A stretch of DNA of 64,000 bases, from NCBI RefSeq assembly GCF_011764445.1, contig NZ_BLPG01000002.1, forward strand, positions 310,001 through 374,000, read 5' to 3'. The notes below the pieces were generated by a model. It was given only the letters and a program-made list of their open reading frames with translations, was not told the DNA's origin and searched no databases. How positions within the stretch are numbered: the first letter of the stretch is position 1; each line of letters opens with the position of its first letter. The position numbers were made by a program, and so were the translations under genes. The DNA is from Phytohabitans rumicis. Its GTDB lineage: Bacteria; Actinomycetota; Actinomycetes; Mycobacteriales; Micromonosporaceae. This document shows, in pieces, positions 42,528-52,091 of the stretch.

Positions 42528-43304
42528 ATGCGGTTTCGGGTGCTGGGGCCGGTGCAGGTCCGTGGAACGGCGGGGTGGTCCACGATCAGGACGACCAAAC
42601 AGCGGCAGGTGCTCGCCATCCTGCTGGCGCGGGCCGGCTACGCCGTGTCGGCGGACCGGATCGCCACCGAGATCTGGGGCGAGCACCCGCCGCCCACCGT
42701 CATCCCCGCCATCCGGGTGTACGTCATGCACCTGCGCCGCACGATCGGCGCCGGCGCCGCCCGCACGCTCGTGACCCGGAACCGCGGGTACGAGATGGCG
42801 ATCGACGAGTCCGACCTCGACGCCTGGGTGTTCGATCGGCTGCTGCGGTCCGCCCGGCACCGCATGGCCCAGGGCGATCGTCCGGCGGCGGCCGCGACGC
42901 TGTCCGAGGCGCTCGCGCTGTGGCAGGGCCCGGCGATGGCCGACGTGCCGTCCGGCGGTACGCCGGCGGTGGCCGCCGAGGTGACGCGCCTGGAGCACCG
43001 CCGACTCAGCGCCGCCGACCTGTATTTCGCGGCGCAGCTTGACCTCGGCCGGCACGCCGAGGTGGTGGACGACCTCGCCGAGGCGGTCGCCCGGCACCCG
43101 CTGCGCGAACCCCTGCGCGAGCAGCTCATGCTGGCCCTCTACCGGTGCGGCCGGCGGGTCGAGGCGCTGCATTCGTACCGCCGGGGCCGGGAACTGCTGG
43201 TGGCCGAGCTCGGCCTCGAACCCGGCCGCCGCCTACACGACCTGCACCAGGCCATCCTGGCCGACCGCGCCCCGTCCGCCCGCGACCTCGCCGCCCGTCC
43301 GTGA
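42528..43304 (+). CDS. SARP-type BTAD transcriptional regulator
   Basis: A 258-residue regulator of the Streptomyces antibiotic regulatory protein type. The OmpR-like winged helix covers about residues 1-90 ('MRFRVLGPVQVRGTAGW', 'KQRQVLAILLARAGYAVSAD', 'RIATEIWGEHPPPTVIPAIR'), followed by the bacterial transcriptional activator domain (about 95-245: 'EALALWQGPAMADVPSG', 'REPLREQLMLALYRCGRRVE' and 'ALHSYRRGRELLVAELGLEP'). It has no NB-ARC or TPR part, so it is a small SARP. ATG 42528 is chosen because the family starts with MRFRVLGP. Candidate targets are the 58-residue gene or the protease downstream; no biosynthetic cluster is near. Confidence 0.88.
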   Translation: MRFRVLGPVQVRGTAGWSTIRTTKQRQVLAILLARAGYAVSADRIATEIWGEHPPPTVIPAIRVYVMHLRRTIGAGAARTLVTRNRGYEMAIDESDLDAWVFDRLLRSARHRMAQGDRPAAAATLSEALALWQGPAMADVPSGGTPAVAAEVTRLEHRRLSAADLYFAAQLDLGRHAEVVDDLAEAVARHPLREPLREQLMLALYRCGRRVEALHSYRRGRELLVAELGLEPGRRLHDLHQAILADRAPSARDLAARP

Positions 43305-43453
43305 TCGCGTGGACATGGCCTTGACACGTCTTTGGCAGTGGTGGTTGTCCATGGCCCGGGTGTGGCATAGCGTCCCCTGTGGTCACTGCCGTGTCCGGAC
43401 GGATACGCGGTGTAGTTCATCTCGCTCGAAGACGCGCGGGAAAAGGGGAGGAC

Positions 43454-46285
43454 GTGACAAGCACGAGGATCCGGGCGCTGCTTTCGGTGCCGGTCCTGGT
43501 CATCGCGGCGGCGGGGGTCTCGGCCAGCAGCGCCGCGTCGGCGGCCGCCGACCGGCCGGCCAGGTACACGCCGACGGACCGGGACTGGTACATCAACTAC
43601 GTGGAGCCGAAGGTGGAGCGCCCCACCGACGGCCGGGAAGTGGTCGCCGACGGCGCCAAGGGCAAGCTCAAGCAGGCCCAGCCGGACCCGGTCGCGGCGT
43701 ACGGACGCAAGTTCTCCGAGGGTAACCCGGTCACGGCGCGCGGCCTGGCCAAGACCGAGGCCGAGGCGATCCGCACCGGCAAGAACCCCCGGCACATCCG
43801 CTACAAGCAGGCCGACCAGACGCAGGTCGCGAAGCTGCTGACCATCCTGGTCGAGTTCAACCCCAACGCGAACGACGACTTCAGCGGCGTCATGGTGCCG
43901 CAGGCGACGTTCGACGACGCGACCACCCCGCAGAACGAGCGGGCGTGCGTACCCGGCAGCGCGCAGAACGGGCCGCTGCACAACAACATCCCGAACCCGG
44001 CGCAGGCGTCGCACCCGGACAACAACTCGATGTGGGTGCCCGACTTCTCGACGGACTTCTACAACAAGATCCTCTACACCAAGGACGGCTACACCCAGCG
44101 GGTACGCCCGGACCTGCGTGGTCCGGACGGCAAGCGCGGCATCAGCCTGCGCGGCTACACGATGCGCAACATGTACCAGGAGATGTCCAAGGGCGCGTAC
44201 ACGGTGGACGGACAGGCCACCCCGTGGGTGACCGTCCCGCACTCCGAGGCGTGGTACGGCGCGAACACCTGCACCCTGGTCGACGGCGTCTGGGACGCCG
44301 GCGTCAGCCAGAGCATGAACGGGCACCCGGACAACCCGGCGGGCGCGGCGACGCTCGGCGTGGACGCGGTGAACGTGCTGGCCGCGCAGAACCCGAGCTT
44401 CCCGTGGGCCGACTACGACATCGAGGACCCGGCGGACGCCGACGGCGACGGCAACATCCTGGAGCCGGACGGCGTGGTCGACCACCTCGTGCTGGTGCAC
44501 GCCGGTGAGGACAAGTCGGGCGGCGGCGGGGCGCAGGGCCCGTACGCGATCTGGGCGCACTCGTCCTCGATCGTGCCCGGCCACACCATCCCCGGCACCG
44601 ACAAGATGATCAGCAACTACATCGTCCAGCCGGAGGACTCCGGCGTCGGCGTGTTCGCCCACGAGTACGGCCACGACCTGGGCCTGCCCGACCTGTACGA
44701 CATCGCCTCCGGCGGCGACTCGGACGTCGACTTCTGGGACCTGATGTCGTCCGGCTCGCACACCGGGCCGATCTTCCAGGGCATCCCCACGCACATGGGC
44801 CTGTGGGACAAGTTCGTGCTGGGCTGGGCCGACCCGCTGATCCTCAACCCCGGTGACGCCGCGGCCAAGGTCAAGCTCGGGCAGACGTCCCGCACCCCGG
44901 TCGGCACCGAGGACGGCGTACGGGTCAACCTGCCGGCCAAGAACGTGACCCTCTCCGTGCCGCACAGCGGGGACGGCCAGTGGTGGAGCGGCAACGACCA
45001 GAGCTGGGCCGACGTACGGCTGACCCGCACGGTCGACGTGCCGGCCGGCGGCGACGTGCGGTTCTGGCTGTGGAACAACTACGTCATCGAGGAGGACTGG
45101 GACTTCGGCTTCGTCGAGGTGTCCACCGACGGCGGCGCCACCTGGACCGAGCAGAAGATCTTCAACGCGGCTGGCGCCCTGGTCTCCACCGACGACGGCT
45201 ACCCCGACCCGAACGGCCGGATGCACGACTACGGCGACAAGAAGTACGGCCTGACCGGCGACACCGGCGGGCAGTACCGGCACGACTACGTCAGCCTGAC
45301 GCCGTTCGCCGGCCAGAGTGTCCAACTGCGGCTGCGGTACGCCACCGACGCCGCCTTCGAGGCCACCGGCTGGTTCGCCGACGACTTCTCGGTCACCGCC
45401 GACGGCGCGACCGTGTGGTCCGACGACGTCGAGGGCGGCGCGAACGGCTGGACGCCGACCGTGTCGACGTTCACCAACACCACCGGCGGCGGCTGGGGCA
45501 TCTCCCCCGGGCAGTTCACGTTCGCGCACTACTACCTCGCCGAGTGGCGCAACCACGACGGCTTCGACGAGGGCCTGAAGTACGCCTACAACACGAACTA
45601 CCTGCGGGACGGGGCGTGGAAGGTCAACCGGGTGCCGTACAACGCCCCCGGCATGCTGGTGTGGTACCGCGACACCAGCTACGGCAACCTCAACCTGACC
45701 CTGAACAACCTGTTCGACCCGCCCAGCATCGGCACCAAGGGCGGTCTGCTGATCGTCGACTCGCACTTCGACCCGCTCCGGCGGGCCGGCACCGCGGCGG
45801 ACAAGGACCCGTCGCTGCTGAACAACCTGCCGTCGCGGCCGCAGTCGTCCAACGCGGCGTTCGGGTTCGGTCGCACGTACCCGTTCACGGACTGCTACGA
45901 GGCGCCGAACGAGCCGTTCAGCGCGTACTGCACGAACCACAAGTCCCAGTCCGGCAAGACCGCGTTCTCGGACGCGAAGGGCTGGTACCCCGGCATCGAG
46001 TACCGGCCGGACCTCAACCCGGCCAACCCGCTGTTCTTCCGCGACGCCGACGCCTCCGTCGTGCTGCCGTCGAAGGGCGGCGCGCCGTACTCGGTGCGGA
46101 TCGTCGACCAGAACGGCCGGCCGGCGACCGACGTGTACGGCATCGACCTGGGCGGCGGTGTCCTGACCGGTACCGGCAACCCGGGTGACGTCGCGCTGAA
46201 CTTCGGCGTCCAGTTCAAGCTGCTCTACCCCGGCTACCGCAACCAGTGGGCCACCGTCCAGGTGGTCCCGCCCGCCACACCGTAG
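43454..46285 (+). CDS. Secreted immune inhibitor A-like M6 metalloprotease
   Basis: A 943-residue secreted protease. GTG 43454 follows GGGGAGG. The signal peptide spans about residues 1-32 ('LLSVPVLVIAAAGVSASSAA'). The zinc motif 'HEYGHDLGLPDLYD' (about H403-H407) with downstream 'FWDLMSSGSH' is that of the M6 (InhA) family. A propeptide-like region precedes it, and 'EDWDFGFVEVSTDGGATW' plus 'SVQLRLRYATDAAF' form the immune-inhibitor-type beta domain (about 540-640), where 'TGWFADDFSV' recurs. These enzymes degrade host or competitor proteins outside the cell. It is transcribed alone, ending in a family B palindrome. Confidence 0.93.
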   Translation: MTSTRIRALLSVPVLVIAAAGVSASSAASAAADRPARYTPTDRDWYINYVEPKVERPTDGREVVADGAKGKLKQAQPDPVAAYGRKFSEGNPVTARGLAKTEAEAIRTGKNPRHIRYKQADQTQVAKLLTILVEFNPNANDDFSGVMVPQATFDDATTPQNERACVPGSAQNGPLHNNIPNPAQASHPDNNSMWVPDFSTDFYNKILYTKDGYTQRVRPDLRGPDGKRGISLRGYTMRNMYQEMSKGAYTVDGQATPWVTVPHSEAWYGANTCTLVDGVWDAGVSQSMNGHPDNPAGAATLGVDAVNVLAAQNPSFPWADYDIEDPADADGDGNILEPDGVVDHLVLVHAGEDKSGGGGAQGPYAIWAHSSSIVPGHTIPGTDKMISNYIVQPEDSGVGVFAHEYGHDLGLPDLYDIASGGDSDVDFWDLMSSGSHTGPIFQGIPTHMGLWDKFVLGWADPLILNPGDAAAKVKLGQTSRTPVGTEDGVRVNLPAKNVTLSVPHSGDGQWWSGNDQSWADVRLTRTVDVPAGGDVRFWLWNNYVIEEDWDFGFVEVSTDGGATWTEQKIFNAAGALVSTDDGYPDPNGRMHDYGDKKYGLTGDTGGQYRHDYVSLTPFAGQSVQLRLRYATDAAFEATGWFADDFSVTADGATVWSDDVEGGANGWTPTVSTFTNTTGGGWGISPGQFTFAHYYLAEWRNHDGFDEGLKYAYNTNYLRDGAWKVNRVPYNAPGMLVWYRDTSYGNLNLTLNNLFDPPSIGTKGGLLIVDSHFDPLRRAGTAADKDPSLLNNLPSRPQSSNAAFGFGRTYPFTDCYEAPNEPFSAYCTNHKSQSGKTAFSDAKGWYPGIEYRPDLNPANPLFFRDADASVVLPSKGGAPYSVRIVDQNGRPATDVYGIDLGGGVLTGTGNPGDVALNFGVQFKLLYPGYRNQWATVQVVPPATP

Positions 46286-46945
46286 ATCTTGCAAGGAAGG
46301 GCACCTTGTTATGCAAAAAGCGATAACAAGGTGCCCTTCCTTGCACCTGAAGCTCACCGGGGGCGGACCAGGGGAGGAAGATGTCGTCGACGATTTCGGC
46401 GATGACCTCCTCCGGCACGGGGTGCAGGGTCATGACCATCTCGTGGCGCATCAGGTCCAGCGCCACGCTGCTGATGCGCGGGGTGAGCCGCTCCGGGTCG
46501 ATCTCGCCACGCTCGACCCCACGCCGGAGCACCTCGTCGATGCCGAACGGCTGCCGCCGGCCCCGCAGGAACTCCGCCCGCAGGTCGGCGGGGGTCCGGC
46601 CGGTCTCCGCGTAGTACTCCCCATCTGCACGCTGAACAGGGCCGCCAGCACGATCCGGCTGGCCGACGCGTCGCGCAGCAGCACGATCATGTCCTCGCGC
46701 ACCGAGCCGGTGTCGGGCGTGGCCACCGGCTGTCGCGCGCCGTAGTGCCGGATCGCCGCGATCGCCAGCTCCGCGCGGTTGGGCCAGCGGCGGTAGATCA
46801 CCGGCCGGCTGGTGCCGGCGCGGGCCGCCACGCCCTCCATCGTGAACCGGGCGTACCCGACCGCGGCCAGCTCGTCCCAGGCCGCGTCGAGCAGCGCGTC
46901 CTCCAGCTCCTGCCCGCGCCGGCGGGTCGGTGTGACGCCAACCAT
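46215..46945 (-). pseudogene. TetR-family regulator, frameshifted, tail running through a palindrome
   Basis: ATG 46945 opens a clear TetR N-terminus: 'DALLDAAWDELAAVGYARFT' and 'MEGVAARAGTSRPVIYRRWP'. At 46619-46622 (CCCC on the plus strand) the frame is lost; adding one base restores 'EYYAETGRTPADLRAEFLRG', 'RRQPFGIDEVLRRGVERGEI' and 'ISSVALDLMRHEMVMTLHP'. After about 46350 the restored frame reads through the family B palindrome and into the antisense of the protease end, stopping at 46215. It diverges from the MFS pump that it would normally repress. Either a sequence error or a real loss that would leave the pump unregulated. Confidence 0.75.
46290..46345. repeat. Perfect 22-bp inverted repeat, family B copy 2
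   Basis: Arms 46290-46311 and 46324-46345 pair perfectly around TGCAAAAAGCGA. It differs from copy 1 (9208-9263) by GGGCACC versus GGGCCCC in the left arm and the matching change in the right arm, so base pairing is kept. It starts 5 bp after the protease stop. Confidence 0.85.
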
Positions 46946-46996
46946 AGAGTACACCTCTGTATCTTATTGACGGTGACCCCGCGGCGGGAGTACGTC

Positions 46997-47016
46997 TAGA
47001 TGCATGAGTGTATCTA
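46997..47016. promoter_or_regulatory. Candidate TetR operator over the MFS start codon
   Basis: TAGATGCATGAGTGTATCTA is an imperfect palindrome (TAGAT..CA / TG..ATCTA) that includes the MFS start ATG at 47004. A related TGTATCT lies at 46958-46964 in TACACCTCTGTA next to the TetR start. Two such sites would suit a TetR dimer repressing both genes. Confidence 0.5.
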
Positions 47017-48485
47017 AAGTCGCGGAGCGGGAACGCCTCGACCCGGCGTTCATCCGGCTCGCACTCGTCCTGATCACCGGCGTACTCGCCGTCGTCTTCG
47101 ACACCACCGTCGTCAACGTCGCCCTCGACACCCTCGCCCGCGACCTGCACGTCGGCGTCGCCACCGTCCAGTGGGTCACCACCGGATACCTGCTGGCGCT
47201 CGGCATGGCCGTACCGGTGACCGGCTGGCTCATCCACCGGCTCGGCGGCAAGCGCGTCTGGCTGTGCGCCCTGGCGCTCTTCCTCGCCGGCTCGGTCGGC
47301 GCCAGCCTCGCCTGGGACGCACCGAGCCTGGTCGCCTGGCGCGTCGTCCAGGGCATCGGCGGCGGCCTCATGCTGCCGGTCCTGACCACACTGCTGGTCC
47401 AGGCCGCCGGCGGCCGCTCGCTCGGCCGGGTCACCGCGCTCGTCACGTTCCCGGCCCTGCTCGGCCCGATCTTCGGCCCACTCCTCGGCGGCCTGATCGT
47501 GCAGCACACCAGCTGGCGCTGGATCTTCTGGGTGAACGTCCCGTTCTGCGTCGTGGGCCTGCTCCTGGCCTGGCGGCTGATGCCCGCGTTCCCCGGCACC
47601 GGCCGGTCGCGGGGCCGGCAGACTCCGGAGCTTGGCGCGGAGCGACAAGCCCGGAATCTGCCGGCAGCCGCGACCGAAGCGAGCGAAGCGAGCCAGCCAG
47701 CAGAGTCCCGCCTCGACGCCGCCGGCCTCGCACTCGCCTCACCCGGCATCGCCGCCATCGTGTACGCCCTGGCGCAGGTCGGCGCGGACGGCGGCTTCGG
47801 GCACCCGACCGTGCTGGTCCCGCTGCTCGGTGGGCTCGCGCTGCTGGTCGCCTTCACCGTCCGGTCGACGAGCATCGGCGACCGCGCACTCGTCGACCTG
47901 CGCCTGCTCCGGGTCACCTCGTTCAGCGCCGCCACCGGGCTGCTCTTCCTGTCCGGCTTCGCCCTCTACGGCGCCATGCTCCTCGTGCCGCTGTACTTCC
48001 AGCAGGTCCGCGGCCAGGACCCGTTCGCGGCCGGCCTGCTGATCGCGGCCCAGGGCGTCGGCGTGCTGGCCAGCCGCGGGATCGCCGGCCGGCTCACCGA
48101 CCGGATCGGCGCCCGGCCGGTCACCAGCGCCGGCCTGGTGGTGGTCGCGCTCGCCACCGTGCCGTTCGCGCTGGCCACCGCCCATACGCCGGAATGGTGG
48201 CTGGTCGCGGCGCTGGTCGTGCGCGGCATCGGGCTCGGCGCGGTCACCATTCCGGTGATGGCCAGCGCCTACCTCGGCCTGGACCGGGCCGCGGTGCCGC
48301 ACGCCAGCATCATCACCCGCACGGCGCAACAGATCGGCGGCTCGTTCGGCACGGCCGTCCTCGCCGTGGCCCTCGAACGCACGACGTTCGACGCGGCGTT
48401 CTGGTGGTCGATCGGGTTCACGGTGGCGGCCGTCGTGCTGGCCCGGTGGCTGCCTAACCGCCCAGCCCAGCCGAGCGCGCCTTGA
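47004..48485 (+). CDS. MFS multidrug efflux transporter (DHA2, EmrB/QacA type)
   Basis: A 493-residue 12- to 14-helix antiporter. Motif D1 'LAVVFDTTVVNVALDTLARD', motif A 'GWLIHRLGGKRVWLCALAL', and motif C 'ALVTFPALLGPIFGPLLGGL' (GxxxGPxxGG) identify the DHA2 family, which exports drugs and dyes using the proton gradient. The loop after helix 6 contains an odd low-complexity insert (about residues 200-235, rich in Glu, Ala, Ser, Gln). It is divergent from the TetR relic and its 3-prime end overlaps the response regulator by 32 bp in the opposite direction. The substrate is unknown. Confidence 0.92.
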   Translation: MSVSKVAERERLDPAFIRLALVLITGVLAVVFDTTVVNVALDTLARDLHVGVATVQWVTTGYLLALGMAVPVTGWLIHRLGGKRVWLCALALFLAGSVGASLAWDAPSLVAWRVVQGIGGGLMLPVLTTLLVQAAGGRSLGRVTALVTFPALLGPIFGPLLGGLIVQHTSWRWIFWVNVPFCVVGLLLAWRLMPAFPGTGRSRGRQTPELGAERQARNLPAAATEASEASQPAESRLDAAGLALASPGIAAIVYALAQVGADGGFGHPTVLVPLLGGLALLVAFTVRSTSIGDRALVDLRLLRVTSFSAATGLLFLSGFALYGAMLLVPLYFQQVRGQDPFAAGLLIAAQGVGVLASRGIAGRLTDRIGARPVTSAGLVVVALATVPFALATAHTPEWWLVAALVVRGIGLGAVTIPVMASAYLGLDRAAVPHASIITRTAQQIGGSFGTAVLAVALERTTFDAAFWWSIGFTVAAVVLARWLPNRPAQPSAP

Positions 48486-49092
48486 CGATCGCCTCGGCCC
48501 GGCTGGCCACCTGGAGCTTGGCGAAGATGTTCGAGATGTGGTTGCTGACCGTGTTCGGCGCGAGGCCGAGCCGCGCCGCGATCGCCGCGTTGGCCAGGCC
48601 GCCGGCGATCAGGCCGAGCACCTCCCGCTCGCGCGCGGTCAGCTCCGGGAACGCCGCCGCGTCCGAACGCGGCCGGCTCAGGTACGCCAGGGCCCGGCGC
48701 GCCACCCCGGAACCGAAGATGGCCTCGCCGGCCGCGACCGAGGCGATCGCCCGGATCATGTCGGCCGGCGCGGCGCCCTTGAGCACGTAGCCCAGGGCGC
48801 CCGCGCGCATCGCCGCGAACACGGACTCGTCGTCCTCGAACATGGTCAGCATGAGCACGGCCACCTCCGGCGCGGCCCGAGCGATCTCGCGGGTGGCCTC
48901 GATGCCGGTCATCTCCGGCATCTGGATGTCCATGACCACCACGTCGGGCCGGAGCGTGACGGCGGCGCGGACCGCGTCCCGGCCGGTGCCGACCACGTCG
49001 ACCAGCTCGTAACCGTCCACAGCGGACAGCAGGGCGCGCAGCCCTTCCTGGACGACCGTGTGGTCGTCGGCGACGACGATGCGCAGGCTCAT
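48454..49092 (-). CDS. NarL/LuxR-family response regulator
   Basis: A 212-residue response regulator. The receiver domain has the acidic pocket 'RIVVADDHTVVQEGLRALLS', phospho-acceptor Asp in 'PDVVVMDIQMPEMTGIEATR', Thr in 'AVLMLTMFEDDESVF' and Lys in 'LGYVLKGAAPADM'. The LuxR-type helix-turn-helix is 'ELTAREREVLGLIAGGLANA' with 'AIAARLGLAPNTVSNHISNI'. ATG 49092 overlaps the kinase stop (ATGA), so kinase and regulator form one operon. Targets may include the divergent membrane protein at 51208. Confidence 0.93.
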   Translation of the reverse strand: MSLRIVVADDHTVVQEGLRALLSAVDGYELVDVVGTGRDAVRAAVTLRPDVVVMDIQMPEMTGIEATREIARAAPEVAVLMLTMFEDDESVFAAMRAGALGYVLKGAAPADMIRAIASVAAGEAIFGSGVARRALAYLSRPRSDAAAFPELTAREREVLGLIAGGLANAAIAARLGLAPNTVSNHISNIFAKLQVASRAEAIVKARSAGLGG

Positions 49093-51076
49093 GCGGGCTC
49101 CTCCGCGGTCGACCTCACCGGTACCGGCAACGGCAGGTCGACGTCGACCCGGCCGCCGGTCCGGTCGAGCTGGATCACGCAGCGGCCGCCCAGCTCCGCG
49201 GCCCGTTCCCGGATCGAGGTCAGCCCGACCCCGGGCTGCCAGCCGTCGCCGACGTTCACCCCGTCATCATGCACCGAGACGCGCAGCTGCCCGTCGCGCA
49301 CCGCCAGCCCGACCACGGCCGAGCCGGCGCTGGAGTGCCGGGTCACGTTCGTCAACGCCTCGGTGACGATCCGGTACGCGGCGACCTCGACCGCCGCCGG
49401 CAGGTCGCTCAGCGGGTCCGGCGCGTCGATCGACACGGTCAGGGGCTCGGCGTCCGCGCGGCGGCCCAGCACCATCGCGTACTCCCGGAGAGCGCCGACG
49501 AGGCCGAGGCTGTCCAGCGCGGGCGGGCGCAGCTCGTACACCAGGCGCCGGATGTCGTCGAGCGCGGCGGTGGTGTTCTCGCGCAGCTCGCGCAGCAGCG
49601 CCTCGCTGCGGTCCGGCGCGCTGCGCACCAGGCGCAGCGCCGCCTCGGCGTTGAGCACCACCCCGGTCAGCACCGGGCCCAGGCCGTCGTGCAGGTCGCG
49701 GCGGATCCGCCGGCGTTCCTCCTCGCGCCCGCTGATCACCAGCTCCCGCGACCGGCTCAGATCCTGCGCCAGGCGGGTGGCGTGCACGGCGACCGCGATC
49801 GGCGCGGCGAGCAAGGCGAGCACCCGCTCGTCGTCCGTGTCCAACGTGGACTCCCCGGACCGCAGCCCGACGACCAGCTCGCCGATCCGCTCCTCGCCGC
49901 GGCGCAGCGGGATCGCGCGCAGCACCGCCGGCGCCTCGCCGTGGCTGGCCAGCTGCGCGCCGTGCGCCACGATCGCCGCGGACGGGAAGCGCATCACGTC
50001 GCACAGCGCCTCCAGCACCCCGTCGAGCCCCTCGCCGCCCAGCCGGGCGCCCACCTCGACCATCGCCCGCACCGGATCGCGGCGGGCGCCGTACACGGCC
50101 CGGTCGACGCGGCGCTGCAACCACACCCGGACCGGGTTGAACGCCGCCGCGACCGCCAGCGTGGCCACCACCTCCACTTTGACCAGTCCACTGAGGACCG
50201 CCACGATCGCGAGGTACGCGCCGACGGTGATCGCGGTCAGCACCACGTACAGCAGCGAGCGCGAGAACACCAGCCGGATGTCGAACAGCTGGTACCGGAA
50301 GATGGCGAGCAGGATGGCCAGCGGCACGAGGGCATCGGGTAGATGCTCAGCACGCTGTCCGGCAGCAGCGGGTCCAGCGCGAAGACCACCACGACCACGA
50401 GCAGCGCGAGCATCACCCACAGCAGCTGCCGGCGTACGGCCTCGGAGCCGCGCCGGAAGCGGACCACGATGGCGACCAGCACGCCGACGTACGAGACCAG
50501 CAGCCCGACCGCCGACGCGAGACCGATCGGCGCCACCCGCTCCTCGGTCAGTGTCAGGTAGCCCAGCACGCCGACCTCGCCGCTGAAGCCGGACGTGACG
50601 CCGAGCGCGAAGAACAGCGGGCCGTTGACCGCCATGACGCCCACCAGCCAGCGCCACCGGCGGCTCGGCAGGTGCCCGTCCGGGAAGAACAGCAGGGCCA
50701 TCGGGATGAAGAACGCGATCGCCCCGGCCCAGCCGCCACTGACCACGGTCGCCACCGCCCGCCACGCCGGGTGGTCCGCCCCGCCGGCGTTGGCGACGGC
50801 GTGCAGCAGCGCCAGCCCGCCCCCGGTCGACGCGTACGTGACGCCGCCGCCCAGCAGCAGCCAGCCGATCCGGTTGCCCGGCCGGTACGCCGCGATCGGC
50901 CAGCCGGCCAGCGCCAACGCCAGGCCGAGGGTGGCGTTGGAGAGCACCAGCAGGTCGTTCAGCTCACGGGCGGTCAGCCCGGACAGCGGTCCCAGCACGT
51001 ACGCCGCGAGCGCCTCGACCACCACCAGGCCGAGCAGCGCGGTGGCGGCGACGCCGGCCCGCCGTGATCTCGTCAT
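49089..51076 (-). pseudogene. Membrane sensor histidine kinase (HisKA_3), frameshifted
   Basis: From ATG 51076 the N-terminal half encodes a multi-helix membrane sensor ('LLGLVVVEALAAYVLGPLSG', 'GAIAFFIPMALLFFPDGHLP', 'LLWVMLALLVVVVVFALDPL'). At 50335-50339 one base is missing; restoring it continues as 'ALVPLAILLAIFRYQLFDIR', a GAF-like domain ('FPSAAIVAHGAQLASHGEAP'), the HisKA_3 phospho-acceptor 'RRIRRDLHDGLGPVLTGVVL' and the ATPase with N-box 'VTEALTNVTRHSS' and 'VGLTSIRERAAELGG'. All kinase motifs are intact, total about 660 residues. Probably functional if the frameshift is a sequence error. Confidence 0.8.
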
Positions 51077-51207
51077 GCCCTCCATGGTGGCGGCCCGGCG
51101 CCCCCAGGGCGGTAGGGGCGCGCCACCACTCGGCTCGGGAAAACTCCCCGACCGGATGGTTGCCCGCTCCCTGGGCCGGCACCCCCGCCGCGCCGCACGC
51201 TGTGCCC

Positions 51208-51867
51208 ATGACAACCATCCAGGCCACTGCGGCCACTGTGGACACCCCGCGCGGCTCCGGCACCCGCGGGCTCCTGCTGCTCGTCGCGATCGTGCTCGGC
51301 GGGCTCGGCAACCTGGCCAACCTCCTGGCCGGCTACAACGGCGACCACGTGAGGATCGCGTGGCTCGCGGACCACCAGTCGGCGTGGATCGCCGCGACGT
51401 ACGGCACCGCGCTCAACGTGCTGGGCATCCTCGCGCTGCTGGCCGCGGTGTGCACCCTGGTCCGCGGGCGCGGCGCGGCCTGGGCCACGGTGAGCCTCGC
51501 CGTGGGTGCCCTCGGCACCGCCCTGTACGCGGTCAGCGCCGCTATCCCGATGGCCCTGCTCGGTCTGGGCACGCAGACCACGGTGCCCGCCGCCGACGCG
51601 GAGGCCCTGCTCGAGTACGTCCGCGACCAGGACCTGACCCAGGTGGGCGTCGCGTTTCCCGGCTTCCTGCTCCTGCTGGTCGCCCAGATCACCATCACGG
51701 TCGCGCTGGTGCGCTCGCGGGCGCTGCCGGCGTGGGTGCCGATCCTGTTCATCGTCGGCGGCGTACTGGCCGTGCTCTTCGCCGGCGGCGGCCCCCTGTC
51801 CGCCCTGCTCGCCCTGCCCCAGTACGTCGCGATGGTCGCCATCGGCTGGCACGCCCACCGTTCCTAA
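51208..51867 (+). CDS. Integral membrane protein (DUF4386-like)
   Basis: A 219-residue protein with six hydrophobic segments ('LLLLVAIVLGGLGNLANLLA', 'LNVLGILALLAAVCTLV', 'VAFPGFLLLLVAQITITVAL', 'PILFIVGGVLAVLFAGG'). It resembles small uncharacterised actinobacterial membrane proteins distantly like DUF4386. ATG 51208 is divergent from the two-component operon, with about 130 bp between the starts, so it may be a target of that system. The function is unknown. Confidence 0.65.
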   Translation: MTTIQATAATVDTPRGSGTRGLLLLVAIVLGGLGNLANLLAGYNGDHVRIAWLADHQSAWIAATYGTALNVLGILALLAAVCTLVRGRGAAWATVSLAVGALGTALYAVSAAIPMALLGLGTQTTVPAADAEALLEYVRDQDLTQVGVAFPGFLLLLVAQITITVALVRSRALPAWVPILFIVGGVLAVLFAGGGPLSALLALPQYVAMVAIGWHAHRS

Positions 51868-51875
51868 CCCCGCAC

Positions 51876-51930
51876 GGGCAAACGGTCGTGGTTGGATCGC
51901 CAATCCACGACCGTTTGCCCTTGATCGAGG
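51876..51930. repeat. Palindromic element, family A copy 5 (core only)
   Basis: GGGCAAACGGTCGTGG and its inverse CCACGACCGTTTGCCC pair around TTGGATCGCCAAT, followed by TTGATCG on the right only. The loop differs from the other copies and the left GATCAA end is missing, so this is a diverged or truncated member. It lies between convergent genes. Confidence 0.8.
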
Positions 51931-51932
51931 CC

Positions 51933-52091
51933 CTACCGCTTCGGCGGGGAGTCGTCCGGCTCTTGATCCGTCCTCGTCGCGGCGGCGGTCCGGGCGCTCA
52001 CCGCGCCGAGCGCCGTCTCCAGCGCGTGCAGCCGCCGCTTGATGTCACGCAGCTCGCTGGCGATGGAGTCCACCCGGCTGACCCTGGTCAT
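51933..52091 (-). CDS. Small coiled-coil protein at the end of the tail cassette
   Basis: A 52-residue protein: 'MTRVSRVDSIASELRDIKRR', then 'LHALETALGAVSARTAAATR' and 'TDQEPDDSPPKR'. Heptad spacing in the first 35 residues predicts a coiled coil; the tail is charged and disordered. ATG 52091 overlaps the Gp37-like stop (ATGA), so it is translated with the tail genes. Similar small coiled-coil proteins close siphophage tail or lysis operons; this one has no membrane helix, so it is not a holin. It ends 3 bp from the family A copy 5. Confidence 0.65.
   Translation of the reverse strand: MTRVSRVDSIASELRDIKRRLHALETALGAVSARTAAATRTDQEPDDSPPKR

Noticed and set aside
43139-46357. A very long open frame antisense to the M6 protease gene
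   Set aside because: It is the GC-skew shadow of the real gene: low-complexity Val/Arg/Gly content, no ribosome site or domain, while the plus-strand frame has a signal peptide and zinc motif.
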